A DNA stretch of 64,000 nt from Oceanirhabdus seepicola (GCF_023684385.1 NZ_JAGSOJ010000005.1:62001-126000), one strand, 5' to 3'. Positions 53,472 through 62,234 are shown, numbered from the stretch's first letter. Notes: generated by a model from the letters alone, not told the origin. Translations and numbers: made by a program.

Positions 53472-55397
53472 CTAACTATTAATTTGTTCTGCTATATCAT
53501 TTAGGTACTCCCATCTCTCCATCTTTTCTTCCAATAAGCCTTCTGTTTCTTCTTTTTCCTTAATAAGTTCATTTATTTTTACATAGTTACTAATTTCTTT
53601 CTTTAATTGATTCTCTATCTCTGAAAGCTTTGTCTCTAAATCCTCAATCACTTTATCAATTTGTTCATATTCTCGTTTTTCATTAAATGAGAATTTAACC
53701 GTCTTGTTTCTTATATTTTTATTTTGAATACCATCTTCTTTTACTTCTGAACTACTAATATTTATATTCTTTTTTGAACTAACAGCTTTTTCTTTATCCA
53801 TATTTTTAGATTGCTTCATTATCTCAAGATAGTCAGTATAATTTCCATTGTATCTTTCAATATTTCCTTCACCTTCATATGCAAAGATATTATTACATAT
53901 TCTATCCAAGAAATATCTATCATGCGATACAGTTATAACTGGCCCACTAAATTCTTCAATAAATTCCTCAAGAATTGATAATGTGGTAGTATCCAAGTCA
54001 TTTGTAGGCTCATCTAGTAGTAATACATTCGGTGCTCCCATAAGAACTCTTAATAGATGAAGACGTCTTTTTTCTCCTCCTGATAGCTTTCCAATGAAAT
54101 TGAATTGTATATCTGGTTGGAACAAGAATCTTTCTAACATCTTTGAAGCTGATATTTTTTCACCATTAGCAAGCGGAAGAAATTCTGCAATCTCTTTAAC
54201 AAAATCAATAACTCTCATGTTATCATCCATATGAAAAGTTTCTTGACTGAACATTCCAATCTTCACAGTATCACCAATAGAAATAGTACCTTGATCCGCT
54301 TCAATCTCTCTATTAATTATCTTGATAAGAGTTGATTTACCTATTCCATTTTCTCCAACAATACCTATTCTATCATCTTTTAAAATCCTATAGCTGAAAT
54401 CTTTAATGAGTAATTTATTATCATAACTCTTTGATATATTTTCTATTTCTATGATTTTCTTCCCTAACCTTGAACTCATAGAAGAAAACTCAAGCTTATC
54501 TTGTCTAAGATCAACCATTTCTTCCTTAAGTTTATCAAACCTATCTATTCTAGCTTTTTGTTTTGTTGATCTTGCCTTTGCCCCTCTTTTTATCCATGCC
54601 AGTTCTCTTCTAAAACGATTCTCATTCTTACGCTGAGCCGATATTTCAAGTTCCTCTCGTTCTGCTTTTTTTTCTAAGAAGATACTATAATTACCGTCAT
54701 ATGAATACAGGTTACCCTTCTCAATCTCAACTATTCTATTTGTCACTCTATCTAAGAAATATCTATCGTGGGTAATCATCAATACAGCACCTTTTCTTCT
54801 GTTAAGATACTCTTCCATCCACGCAATTGTATCACTATCCCTATGGTTGGTAGGCTCGTCTAATATCAACAACTCACATGGGGTTATTAATGCTGTTGCT
54901 AATGCAATTCTCTTTCTCTGTCCACCTGATAACTCTCCTACCTTCTGGTTAAAATCATTAATATCTAATCTTGTTAATATACTCTTTGCTTCTGCTTCCT
55001 TATCCCATAAATTAAGATTATTTATCTCATCTTGCATCTTAATCATTTTATTTTTTTCTTCTGAACTAAGATCTGTTTTATTCAATAACCCTTCATATTG
55101 CCTTAAGACCTGCATTTCTCTAGAATTACCTCTGAATACTTGTTCAATAACTGTAGCATTCATATCAAAATCAGGATTCTGAGATAGAAACTCAATAACT
55201 ATATTATTTTTTTTAGTTATAGTTCCTTTATCAGCATATTCGGTTCCAGCTATAATCTTCAATAATGTTGATTTACCAGTTCCATTAATACCAATTATAC
55301 CGATTTTTTCTCCTTCATTTATTCCTAATGAGATATTTTCCAACAATACTTTTTCGCTATAGCTTTTACTTATGTTCTCTAAAGTAATTAAGTTCAT
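53472..55397 (-). CDS. ABC-F family ribosome-associated ATPase
   Basis: A 641-residue protein with two ABC domains and no membrane segments. Domain 1 has GINGTGKST, LSGGQRKR and LLILDEPTNHRD. Domain 2 has GENGIGKST, LSGGEKRR and VLLLDEPTNDLD. The interdomain linker (about 245-315: RRELAWIKRGAKARSTKQKARIDRF) and a C-terminal coiled coil (about 560-640) match Uup-type housekeeping ABC-F proteins more than the long-linker antibiotic-resistance type. ABC-F proteins act at the ribosomal E site. Start site GAGAGGG. Confidence 0.9.
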   Translation of the reverse strand: MNLITLENISKSYSEKVLLENISLGINEGEKIGIIGINGTGKSTLLKIIAGTEYADKGTITKKNNIVIEFLSQNPDFDMNATVIEQVFRGNSREMQVLRQYEGLLNKTDLSSEEKNKMIKMQDEINNLNLWDKEAEAKSILTRLDINDFNQKVGELSGGQRKRIALATALITPCELLILDEPTNHRDSDTIAWMEEYLNRRKGAVLMITHDRYFLDRVTNRIVEIEKGNLYSYDGNYSIFLEKKAEREELEISAQRKNENRFRRELAWIKRGAKARSTKQKARIDRFDKLKEEMVDLRQDKLEFSSMSSRLGKKIIEIENISKSYDNKLLIKDFSYRILKDDRIGIVGENGIGKSTLIKIINREIEADQGTISIGDTVKIGMFSQETFHMDDNMRVIDFVKEIAEFLPLANGEKISASKMLERFLFQPDIQFNFIGKLSGGEKRRLHLLRVLMGAPNVLLLDEPTNDLDTTTLSILEEFIEEFSGPVITVSHDRYFLDRICNNIFAYEGEGNIERYNGNYTDYLEIMKQSKNMDKEKAVSSKKNINISSSEVKEDGIQNKNIRNKTVKFSFNEKREYEQIDKVIEDLETKLSEIENQLKKEISNYVKINELIKEKEETEGLLEEKMERWEYLNDIAEQINS

Positions 55398-55565
55398 GTA
55401 ATCCCTCTCTTTTTCTATTTATCTCTTTATACTCCATCTACTATTATCTAAAATCTATTATATCAGCTTAAAAAAAATAAACTAGAGTAATATTAAGTGG
55501 CTGATTCCTAAAAACTACTTGCTATCAATATTAATCCAAATCATTTATTGTGAATGACTAGCAAT

Positions 55566-56099
55566 TTATTTATATTTCCTTTCATGCTCCAATAACCAAG
55601 CTTTTCTATCTACTCCACCTGCATAACCAGTTAATTTGCCATTACTTCCAATCACCCTATGACAAGGTATAATAATGCTTAGTCTGTTTTTCCCATTGGC
55701 CGCTCCTACAGCTCTTACAGATTTTTCTCTACCCATAGCCATAGCTTGTTCTTTATACGATATAGTTTCTCCATAAGGAATTTTAGTCAACTGATTCCAA
55801 GATATCTTTTGAAACTCTGTCCCTTCAAATTCTATAGGTATTTGAAAACTCTTTCTTTCCCCTTTACAATATTCTTCTAATTGTATCATAACCTTCTTCA
55901 TAACTTCAGGTAATTCTTCTATGTTATCACAATTTGCTTTATAGTTGTTTTTTTCAATGTAATTAATATATGACTCTTTAGTTAAATCTTCCAAGAATAA
56001 TATACAGGTTATTGCTCTTCCGTTTCCACAAATCTCTAGAACACCTATTGGAGTCTCAAGATATACTAAATCTGTGTATAACCTTTTCAGTTCTTTCAT
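55566..56099 (-). CDS. ogt: Methylated-DNA-protein-cysteine methyltransferase
   Basis: A 177-residue suicide DNA-repair protein that takes methyl groups from O6-methylguanine. The acceptor cysteine motif IIPCHRVIG and the DNA-recognition helix (IPYGETISYKEQAMAMGREKSVRAVGAANGKN) are intact. The N-terminal domain lacks Ada-type zinc cysteines, which fits Ogt. ATG at 56099 has AAGGAGG; the longer frame has no site. Confidence 0.94.
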   Translation of the reverse strand: MKELKRLYTDLVYLETPIGVLEICGNGRAITCILFLEDLTKESYINYIEKNNYKANCDNIEELPEVMKKVMIQLEEYCKGERKSFQIPIEFEGTEFQKISWNQLTKIPYGETISYKEQAMAMGREKSVRAVGAANGKNRLSIIIPCHRVIGSNGKLTGYAGGVDRKAWLLEHERKYK

Positions 56100-56220
56100 T
56101 TTAATACCTCCTTGGCTTATATCATAATTATACACTTTTTTTACATATACAATATAGAACAAGAATTACCAATACATCATATAATACATTGAATTACTTA
56201 TATGAAAGAAAGGAATGTAT

Positions 56221-56679
56221 ATGCATTATAATGATTGTTACGACGAAACTTTCAGAGATATAAATGATCTCTTTACTAGAGAATCTAATATAACTATACG
56301 AAATAATCTAAATACTACCTTGATGAGAACCAATGTAAAGCTTAAGAGTGGACATTTCAGAAAAGGTACTTGGGAGGAAGAGGAACTCCCTGGATCAATA
56401 ATTTCCTCAGGTGATAAAACTACATTTTCAGTTAATAATGAGGGCATATCCTATGTAAACGGACCCGAAGGTTCTGTTACTTATACAACGGCAACCCCTC
56501 TAAAAGGTGTTGATAATCCTAGAATAGTAATCTCTTGGAATAACCCATTAGGTACTGAACAAAGCACTTATGTTGCCACTTCGTACCCATCTGAACTGAT
56601 AAAGCATACCCTATATCCTCCTGTTGATGCTTTAGATGGCTGGAATCAGAACATTGAAATTGTTATATCTGAAACCTAA
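56221..56679 (+). CDS. Aegerolysin-like (Cry34/Gpp34-type) protein
   Basis: A 152-residue protein without signal peptide. From about residue 25 it follows the aegerolysin beta-sandwich pattern of Cry34: NITIRNNLNTTLMRTNVKLKSGHFRKG, LPGSIISSGDKTTFSVNNEG, NGPEGSVTYTT, IVISWNNPLGTEQSTY. Aegerolysins bind specific membrane lipids and often need a larger partner to form pores. No MACPF or Tpp35-like partner is adjacent. The second ATG (56221) is chosen for its 6-nt spacing from AAAGGA. It is on the opposite strand to its neighbours and bordered by GGGACAGTTCTCA repeats. Confidence 0.6.
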   Translation: MHYNDCYDETFRDINDLFTRESNITIRNNLNTTLMRTNVKLKSGHFRKGTWEEEELPGSIISSGDKTTFSVNNEGISYVNGPEGSVTYTTATPLKGVDNPRIVISWNNPLGTEQSTYVATSYPSELIKHTLYPPVDALDGWNQNIEIVISET

Positions 56680-56684
56680 CTTTT

Positions 56685-56785
56685 AGGGACAGTTCTCAAG
56701 AAATTAGCAACTCTCCCTAAAAACTTAGAGGGACAGTTCTCAATAATTTAATATAGATATACTAAATTATTGAGAACTGTCCCTC
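56685..56785. repeat. GGGACAGTTCTCA elements 3 and 4
   Basis: A degenerate half copy (AGGGACAGTTCTCAAG at 56685) is followed by a full hairpin at 56728-56785 with a 23-bp perfect stem. The hairpin lies between convergent genes and may also end transcription of both. Confidence 0.85.
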
Positions 56786-56811
56786 ATTTTTATATTATTA
56801 ATCTATGGTAT

Positions 56812-58803
56812 TTACTTCAACACATTCATCTTATACATAAGATACATATCCTCGTTAAACGGATGATTTTTATCCTTTTCCCTTTCAACACACACCTCTC
56901 CTGGTGCCTTTCTATATTCAAAAAAATCGCTGGTAAAAATTCCTCTTCCTTCTGTATAAGATGCAACAATTGTGCCATACTTTTGCGATGTATCTGAAGG
57001 TATTGTTCCGGTTATCTCAAATTCATTATTTATATTTAAAATATTGAGAACTGTACCTCTCATGAATTTAATATCTGCCATAGCTTTTCCACTAACTTCA
57101 TTAGGCACTTTCAATTCAAAATTACAGTATGGTTCCAGAATCTCTGTACCAGCCTCTTTTAATGCCCTCATTAAAGCCAAAGGAGTAAGATTTCTAAAAT
57201 CTGCTGGAGTGCTATCTACACTATTATAGTCTGAAAAGAAAAATGTAACCTTCATATCAGTAATTTCCCAACCTTTTAGTCCACATTTACACGTCTCGTA
57301 CACAGCTTCTCTCACAGCATTCTGAAATGGTTTTAAAAGATCACCATAAGAAACCTCAGTTTCATAAATTATTCCTGCTCCTCTTTCAGCTGGTTCCACC
57401 CTAATTCCTACCCCTGCGGCAAAAGGATTCTTACCCCTATAAATAGGCATGATACTCTCACCAAATCCTATAGGTGCTTCCTTATATATAGTATGCACAT
57501 CATCAAATATGACCATTAAACCAAACTGTTCCTCTAAGATTTCCTTTATTATATCTATCTGTATTTCACCCAAAACACTAACATAAATTTTCTTTGTATA
57601 ATCATCTATCTCTAAATTTAATAATGGGTCTTCTATGCTTAATCTTTTAAGTGCTTCATAAAGGGCTACATTTTCCCTTGGATTCACGCACTTCACAGCT
57701 GTCTTAATAGTAGGCTTAGCTATGCTCGCTATTTTCATACCACTACTTCTATATCCTAGTATATCACCAACCATCAACTCGTCAGTGCCATAAATAATTC
57801 CAATATCACCTTTTTGAATCTTATGGGATTCAATACACCTGCCTTCTTCTAACACTTTTACTCTTTTAACTTTAAACATTCTATTACTATCATGAATATT
57901 TATTGTATCCCTCACCCTAAGTTCTCCATCATAAATCTTCACATATATCTCTTTTTCCCCATTACTGTTATGAGTAATCTTAAATACCCTACCTGATAAA
58001 TCCTTCCTAGCTTTATTGTTATCGCTAAACATTTCAGGTATATAATTAAATATTTCATTAATCCCTAAGCCTAACAAAGCAGATCCAAAAAACACTGGGT
58101 ATAATCTGCATTTATTATTCTCTTGGATTATCCTATTTATCACATAACTCTTTTCAATCACTTCTCTATCTAAATATCTTTCCAAGATTGACTCGTCTAT
58201 ATCACATAATTTTTCTATAGCTTCGTCCATAATCTCACTATCATTTAATATATTACCTAACTTCACTTCTCTAGATCCTTGCTTATCAATACATTGAAGT
58301 TTCACTATATTTTCACTGAGTAATTCTCTTATGTCTTTAATCAACTCTTCGCAATCTACTCCTAGTCTATCAACCTTATTTACGAATATTATTGTAGGTA
58401 TTTCTAAGGATTTTAAAATCTTAAATAATACTCTAGTATGAGATTGAACTCCTTCTTTTGCCGATATAACCAAAACAGCACAATCAAGTATACTCAAAGC
58501 TCTCTCAACCTCAGCTACAAATTCCACATGTCCAGGAGTATCTATAATATTTATCTTGTTACCATTTATATTGATTGAGATAGGAGTGGATTTAATAGAT
58601 ATTCCTCTTTTTCTTTCTATCTCCATTGAATCTGTTTGAGTGTTTCCATTATCGACTCTTCCTATTTCTCTTATTGCTCCACTCATATATAATAAATTCT
58701 CAGTAATTGTTGTTTTACCAGCATCAACATGTGCAACTATCCCTAAATTAATTATTTTCTTATTTTTATTTATTTCATTAGTTTCTTCTTTATTTTTAAT
58801 CAA
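56812..58803 (-). CDS. Tet(M)-like ribosomal protection GTPase
   Basis: A 663-residue EF-G-like translation GTPase. G1 is IVAHVDAGKTT, G3 DTPGHVEF and G4 VNKVDR. The C-terminal part has the tetracycline-protection signature STPADFRNLTPLALMRALKEAG. The domain IV tip loop reads DYNSVDSTPADF, where Tet(M) has YYSPVSTPADF, so it is a divergent relative and resistance cannot be assumed. The start is TTG with GGAGG 6 nt upstream. A 20-residue leader peptide and alternative hairpins precede it. Confidence 0.87.
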   Translation of the reverse strand: MIKNKEETNEINKNKKIINLGIVAHVDAGKTTITENLLYMSGAIREIGRVDNGNTQTDSMEIERKRGISIKSTPISININGNKINIIDTPGHVEFVAEVERALSILDCAVLVISAKEGVQSHTRVLFKILKSLEIPTIIFVNKVDRLGVDCEELIKDIRELLSENIVKLQCIDKQGSREVKLGNILNDSEIMDEAIEKLCDIDESILERYLDREVIEKSYVINRIIQENNKCRLYPVFFGSALLGLGINEIFNYIPEMFSDNNKARKDLSGRVFKITHNSNGEKEIYVKIYDGELRVRDTINIHDSNRMFKVKRVKVLEEGRCIESHKIQKGDIGIIYGTDELMVGDILGYRSSGMKIASIAKPTIKTAVKCVNPRENVALYEALKRLSIEDPLLNLEIDDYTKKIYVSVLGEIQIDIIKEILEEQFGLMVIFDDVHTIYKEAPIGFGESIMPIYRGKNPFAAGVGIRVEPAERGAGIIYETEVSYGDLLKPFQNAVREAVYETCKCGLKGWEITDMKVTFFFSDYNSVDSTPADFRNLTPLALMRALKEAGTEILEPYCNFELKVPNEVSGKAMADIKFMRGTVLNILNINNEFEITGTIPSDTSQKYGTIVASYTEGRGIFTSDFFEYRKAPGEVCVEREKDKNHPFNEDMYLMYKMNVLK

Positions 58804-58806
58804 ATT

Positions 58807-58879
58807 ATGCCTCCATATTCGGCATGGACTTGATATATTATTCCATTGAATTCATATTTATCTTTGCAAGCACCATGCC
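58807..58879 (-). promoter_or_regulatory. Alternative hairpins in the Tet-like leader
   Basis: CCATGCC (58821-58827, minus-strand reading) can pair with GGCATGG (58873-58879), which lies inside the leader-peptide codons. Its ATGCC part can instead pair with GGCAT (58807-58811), which overlaps the GGAGG of the GTPase gene (58810-58814). The two pairings exclude each other, as expected for translational attenuation. Confidence 0.55.
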
Positions 58880-58920
58880 TGTTTTTTTATAATTCTCACT
58901 GAAATATCGATTTTTTTCAT
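58858..58920 (-). CDS. Leader peptide of the Tet-like gene
   Basis: A 20-codon ORF (MKKIDISVRIIKKQAWCLQR) with GGGAG 8 nt before ATG, ending 55 nt before the GTPase start. The GCA-TGG codons coincide with the 5' strand of the leader hairpin. Leader peptides precede tet(M)-type genes, and this one is similar in size but not in sequence. Confidence 0.65.
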   Translation of the reverse strand: MKKIDISVRIIKKQAWCLQR

Positions 58921-59179
58921 ATTTACATCTCCCTTTGTAATATAAATTTACTCTTTTTAGCATATGAAAATTTGAGTTTATTACTACTTGAGTACTTATG
59001 CTCAAGATTCTACCTTTATATTATTTCATAAAAGGACTATAGTTTCATAGGTATAGAATGATTATATTCATTTGATGCATAAATTTTATAATCTACTCGA
59101 ACTCCAAAATTGAATTCTCATTAATCTGCATGTATACTTGTTATTAGGTAAATAATTGATATGCTAACGGAGGCTAAAA

Positions 59180-59986
59180 ATGAATCTATTGACCTTAAAT
59201 TGTCACTCATGGCAAGAAGATAATCAAATTAGCAAATTACAAATAATAGCTAAAACTATATATGATAATGACTACGATGTTGTAGCTCTTCAAGAGGTTA
59301 GCCAATTGATTTCCTCTAAATGCGTTTTTAATAATATTCATGAAGATAATACCGGCTATTTAATTAAACAATTTCTCGAAGATATATCAGGTAGAGAATA
59401 TTACCTTACATGGGATATATCTCATGTTGGCTTTGGTAAATACGAGGAAGGGGTAGCTATATTATCCAAGCATCCTTTTGTAGTGGAAGATTCTTTTATT
59501 GTTTCTTCATCATCAACTCGTGATAATTGGAAAACTAGAAAAATAACATATGCACGTATAAAAGTCGATTCTCAACTATATGATTTCTATTCAGTTCATC
59601 TTGGCTGGTGGGATGATAATGAAGATAAATTTGATTCTCAGATTGAAAAATTACTTACTTACTTGGATGATGAAACTACTTGTTTCTTAATGGGTGATTT
59701 TAATAACGATGCTTTTCTCACCGGTGAAGGATATGATTATTGCCTATCGAAAAACTTATATGATACCTATGCCCTCGCTCAAACTAGAGATAATGGTGTT
59801 ACAATAGAAGGAGAAATACATGGATGGGAAGGACGAAGTGAAAATAAAGACCACCGTATTGATTGGATTCTTACCAATAAAAAGTTGAATGTACTGTCAT
59901 CAAAATGTATTTTTAATGGATCAAATAAATCTTTTGTTTCTGATCATTATGGCGTTGAAATTAAGATTGATGATATTGATATGTAA
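59180..59986 (+). CDS. Endonuclease/exonuclease/phosphatase-family hydrolase
   Basis: A 268-residue cytosolic EEP-fold enzyme. It has LLTLNCHSW, DVVALQEVSQ (metal-binding Glu), YSVHLGWWDD, CFLMGDFNND and the final SDHYGVEI. These are the DNase I/sphingomyelinase-type catalytic residues. The W-rich SVHLGWW and GWEGRSENKDHRIDWI segments resemble the maltose-operon-linked EEP family found in Firmicutes. The substrate is unknown. The start has GGAGGC. It is monocistronic with a terminator. Confidence 0.85.
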   Translation: MNLLTLNCHSWQEDNQISKLQIIAKTIYDNDYDVVALQEVSQLISSKCVFNNIHEDNTGYLIKQFLEDISGREYYLTWDISHVGFGKYEEGVAILSKHPFVVEDSFIVSSSSTRDNWKTRKITYARIKVDSQLYDFYSVHLGWWDDNEDKFDSQIEKLLTYLDDETTCFLMGDFNNDAFLTGEGYDYCLSKNLYDTYALAQTRDNGVTIEGEIHGWEGRSENKDHRIDWILTNKKLNVLSSKCIFNGSNKSFVSDHYGVEIKIDDIDM

Positions 59987-60000
59987 TATTTCTTCGAAAT

Positions 60001-60044
60001 AAAAACCTTGTATAGTTGGAAAATCGTCCAAATATACAAGGTTT
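60001..60044. terminator. Bidirectional terminator
   Basis: AAACCTTGTATA / TATACAAGGTTT stem with an 18-nt loop, between the convergent EEP and nucleoside phosphorylase genes. Confidence 0.8.
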
Positions 60045-60114
60045 ATCTTATTGCTTAATATCAATCTTATTTATCACAAAAAATTTTACTTTCCTATAAT
60101 GATTATAAACTCTT

Positions 60115-60936
60115 TTATATCTCTTCTATAATTTTTTCAACCCATTTACATAGATTTACTGATGCTTTCTTAGCCGTCTCTACAACTCTATCATGTGAAT
60201 GTTTTACCTTTTGAATTCCTGTTGCCATATTAGTTATACATGATATTCCCAACACTTCGATTCCTAAATAGTTTGCTGCAATTGTTTCTGGAACTGTTGA
60301 CATACCCACTGCATCAGCACCTTGACCACCAATTGATCTAATCTCTGCAGCTGTTTCATAATATGGTCCCATGAAACCAGCATATATTCCTTTTTCATAT
60401 TCTACGTCTATTTGGTTAGCTATCTTTTCTGCTTTACTTATTAAAGAAAGACTATATGGCTCTGACATATCTGGGAAACGTACCCCGAATCTCTCATCAT
60501 TAACTCCAATAAGAGGGTTATCTCCAAAAAGATTTATAAAGTCAGTAATAATCATCAATGTTCCTGGTTTGAACTCAGTATTTATCCCTCCACAAGCATT
60601 AGTAACAATCATTTTTTCTATTCCTAACTGTTTCATAACAAATACAGGATAAGCAACCTCTTTCATTGTGTATCCTTCATAATAATGGAATCTTCCTTGC
60701 ATTGCCATTATTTCTACACCATTAATTTTTCCAAAAACTAATCTACCTTTATGTCCTTTAACTGTAGATTGTGGGAAATTCGGTATATCTTTATATTCTA
60801 TATATTCCTTATCTTCAATTACATCAACAAGGTCTCCTAATCCTGACCCAAGTATAACCCCTATCTTTGGTTGCATTGTTGCATTTTCCTTTATATACTT
60901 TGCTGATTCACATACTTTTTCAAACATTCTTTCCAT
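60115..60936 (-). CDS. punA: Purine nucleoside phosphorylase (trimeric type)
   Basis: A 273-residue enzyme that splits inosine and guanosine with phosphate. It has GVILGSGLGDLVDVIE, VKGHKGRLVFGK, MAMQGRFHYYEGYTM, VTNACGGINTEFKPGTLMIITDFINL, and GMSTVPETIAANYLG. These are signatures of the PNP/MTAP family of the mammalian type. ATG at 60936 follows AGGAGG. It lies downstream of a LacI-type regulator, with an operator copy in the 48-bp gap. Confidence 0.94.
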   Translation of the reverse strand: MERMFEKVCESAKYIKENATMQPKIGVILGSGLGDLVDVIEDKEYIEYKDIPNFPQSTVKGHKGRLVFGKINGVEIMAMQGRFHYYEGYTMKEVAYPVFVMKQLGIEKMIVTNACGGINTEFKPGTLMIITDFINLFGDNPLIGVNDERFGVRFPDMSEPYSLSLISKAEKIANQIDVEYEKGIYAGFMGPYYETAAEIRSIGGQGADAVGMSTVPETIAANYLGIEVLGISCITNMATGIQKVKHSHDRVVETAKKASVNLCKWVEKIIEEI

Positions 60937-60952
60937 GAATATTCCTCCTCTA

Positions 60953-60964
60953 GTAACCGGTTTC
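60953..60964. promoter_or_regulatory. LacI-type operator upstream of punA
   Basis: GTAACCGGTTTC is identical over 12 bp to the site upstream of the LacI gene and has the central CG palindrome AACCGGTT typical of LacI-family operators. It sits 17 bp before the punA start. Confidence 0.75.
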
Positions 60965-60984
60965 AAAAACCATAGATTACTTCT

Positions 60985-61989
60985 TTATTTTAATAAACGC
61001 TCACTTTTTCTGCGTATTATATCATATCCCAAAACATATCTCTCATTGTCTTTGCTCTTTAATTCGATTTTATTAAGAATCATTTCAGCAGCTTTCTCAC
61101 CTGACTTTTTATAATCAAAATTTACAGTTGTTAAATTTGGTTCTATTATTGATGATATCTCCATGTTATCTATTCCAACGACAGAGACTTCTTCTGGTAT
61201 TTTTATATTTTTTTCTTTCAAATAGTTCATAGCACCTATAGCTAATCTATCTGTGGCAGCAACTACTGCTGTTGGCAACTCCTTATTTCTTTCAATTATA
61301 TGCTTCATTGATTCATATCCAGATAAAATTGATAAGCTACCTATTTGTATATACTCATTTTGAATGGCTATTTGGGATGATTTCATAGCTTCTGTATATC
61401 CTATTCTTCTTAACTTTCCAATAGATTCTCTTCTATCATCTAAGCCTATATACGCAATTTTCTTATGTCCATTGTGAATCAATAATTCTGTAATATCTTT
61501 AACAGCATTAAAGTCATCATACAATACACTAGATACTTGAAGATTTTCATTTTCTTGACCTATTACAACCACAGGAACATTTATACTCTCTATTGTTTCT
61601 ATATGCCCTTCAGTAATGTCTACTGGGAAAATTATAATACCATCTACTTGTTTCCTATTAAATATTTTAATATACTCAACTTCCTTTTCAATACTTCCAT
61701 TTGAATTTGCAAGCAATACATTGTATCCCTTACTATCCAATATATCAGTTATGCCTTCTGTTATGCTTGAAAATGTGTCTATCCCTATATTGGGTAATAC
61801 TATTCCAATCATATTTGTCTTATTAGTTGCAAGTTCTTGAGCTAGCAAGTTAGGTTTATAGCCTGTTTCTATTAAAACCTTTTCTACTTTTGCTTTTAAT
61901 TCACTACTCACATTTTGAGAATTATTTATAACTCTAGATACGGTAGCTTTTGATACTCCTGCAAGTTTTGCAATATCACTCATCTTCAT
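60985..61989 (-). CDS. LacI-family transcriptional regulator
   Basis: A 334-residue repressor. The helix-turn-helix is MSDIAKLAGVSKATVSRVINNSQNVS, with the hinge helix that follows. The sugar/nucleoside-binding core has IGIVLPNIGIDTFSSI and SVVGIDNMEISSIIEPNLTTV. Its position before punA and the two matching operators suggest it controls punA and itself, perhaps in response to a nucleoside or ribose-type ligand, as CytR or PurR do. The ligand is inference. Confidence 0.92.
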   Translation of the reverse strand: MKMSDIAKLAGVSKATVSRVINNSQNVSSELKAKVEKVLIETGYKPNLLAQELATNKTNMIGIVLPNIGIDTFSSITEGITDILDSKGYNVLLANSNGSIEKEVEYIKIFNRKQVDGIIIFPVDITEGHIETIESINVPVVVIGQENENLQVSSVLYDDFNAVKDITELLIHNGHKKIAYIGLDDRRESIGKLRRIGYTEAMKSSQIAIQNEYIQIGSLSILSGYESMKHIIERNKELPTAVVAATDRLAIGAMNYLKEKNIKIPEEVSVVGIDNMEISSIIEPNLTTVNFDYKKSGEKAAEMILNKIELKSKDNERYVLGYDIIRRKSERLLK

Positions 61990-62011
61990 AATTAAATCAC
62001 CATCACCCTTT

Positions 62012-62023
62012 GTAACCGGTTTC
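62012..62023. promoter_or_regulatory. LacI-type operator upstream of its own gene
   Basis: GTAACCGGTTTC lies 12 bp downstream of the -10 element, where bound repressor would block initiation or early elongation. Confidence 0.8.
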
Positions 62024-62035
62024 TAACTTATCTTT

Positions 62036-62064
62036 ATTATATCCTTTCCTTATGAATTTATCAA
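62036..62064 (-). promoter_or_regulatory. Promoter of the LacI-punA operon
   Basis: TTGATA (62059-62064), a 17-bp spacer, then TATAAT (62036-62041), just upstream of the operator. Confidence 0.8.
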
Positions 62065-62094
62065 ATCTAAATTTTCTCAATTCTTTGAATTAGC

Positions 62095-62168
62095 TAGGGG
62101 ACAGTTCTCAAGTTTTTCTCGTTATACAATTTATAATTACAGCTATATTTCCTGAGAACTGTCCCCTA
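62095..62168. repeat. GGGACAGTTCTCA element 5
   Basis: A 16-bp perfect stem TAGGGGACAGTTCTCA / TGAGAACTGTCCCCTA with a 42-nt AT-rich loop, between the LacI promoter and the aldo/keto reductase remnant. Confidence 0.85.
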
Positions 62169-62234
62169 AATTCTTTAAGATAAAAAGATTATGAGAAAAT
62201 GATTTTTCTTATGATCTCAATATTCATATGCCAA

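Noticed and set aside
57044..57060. A further GAGAACTGTACC copy resembling the GGGACAGTTCTCA repeat
   Set aside because: It is inside the Tet-like coding sequence in a conserved-looking part, differs in the core and has no second arm.
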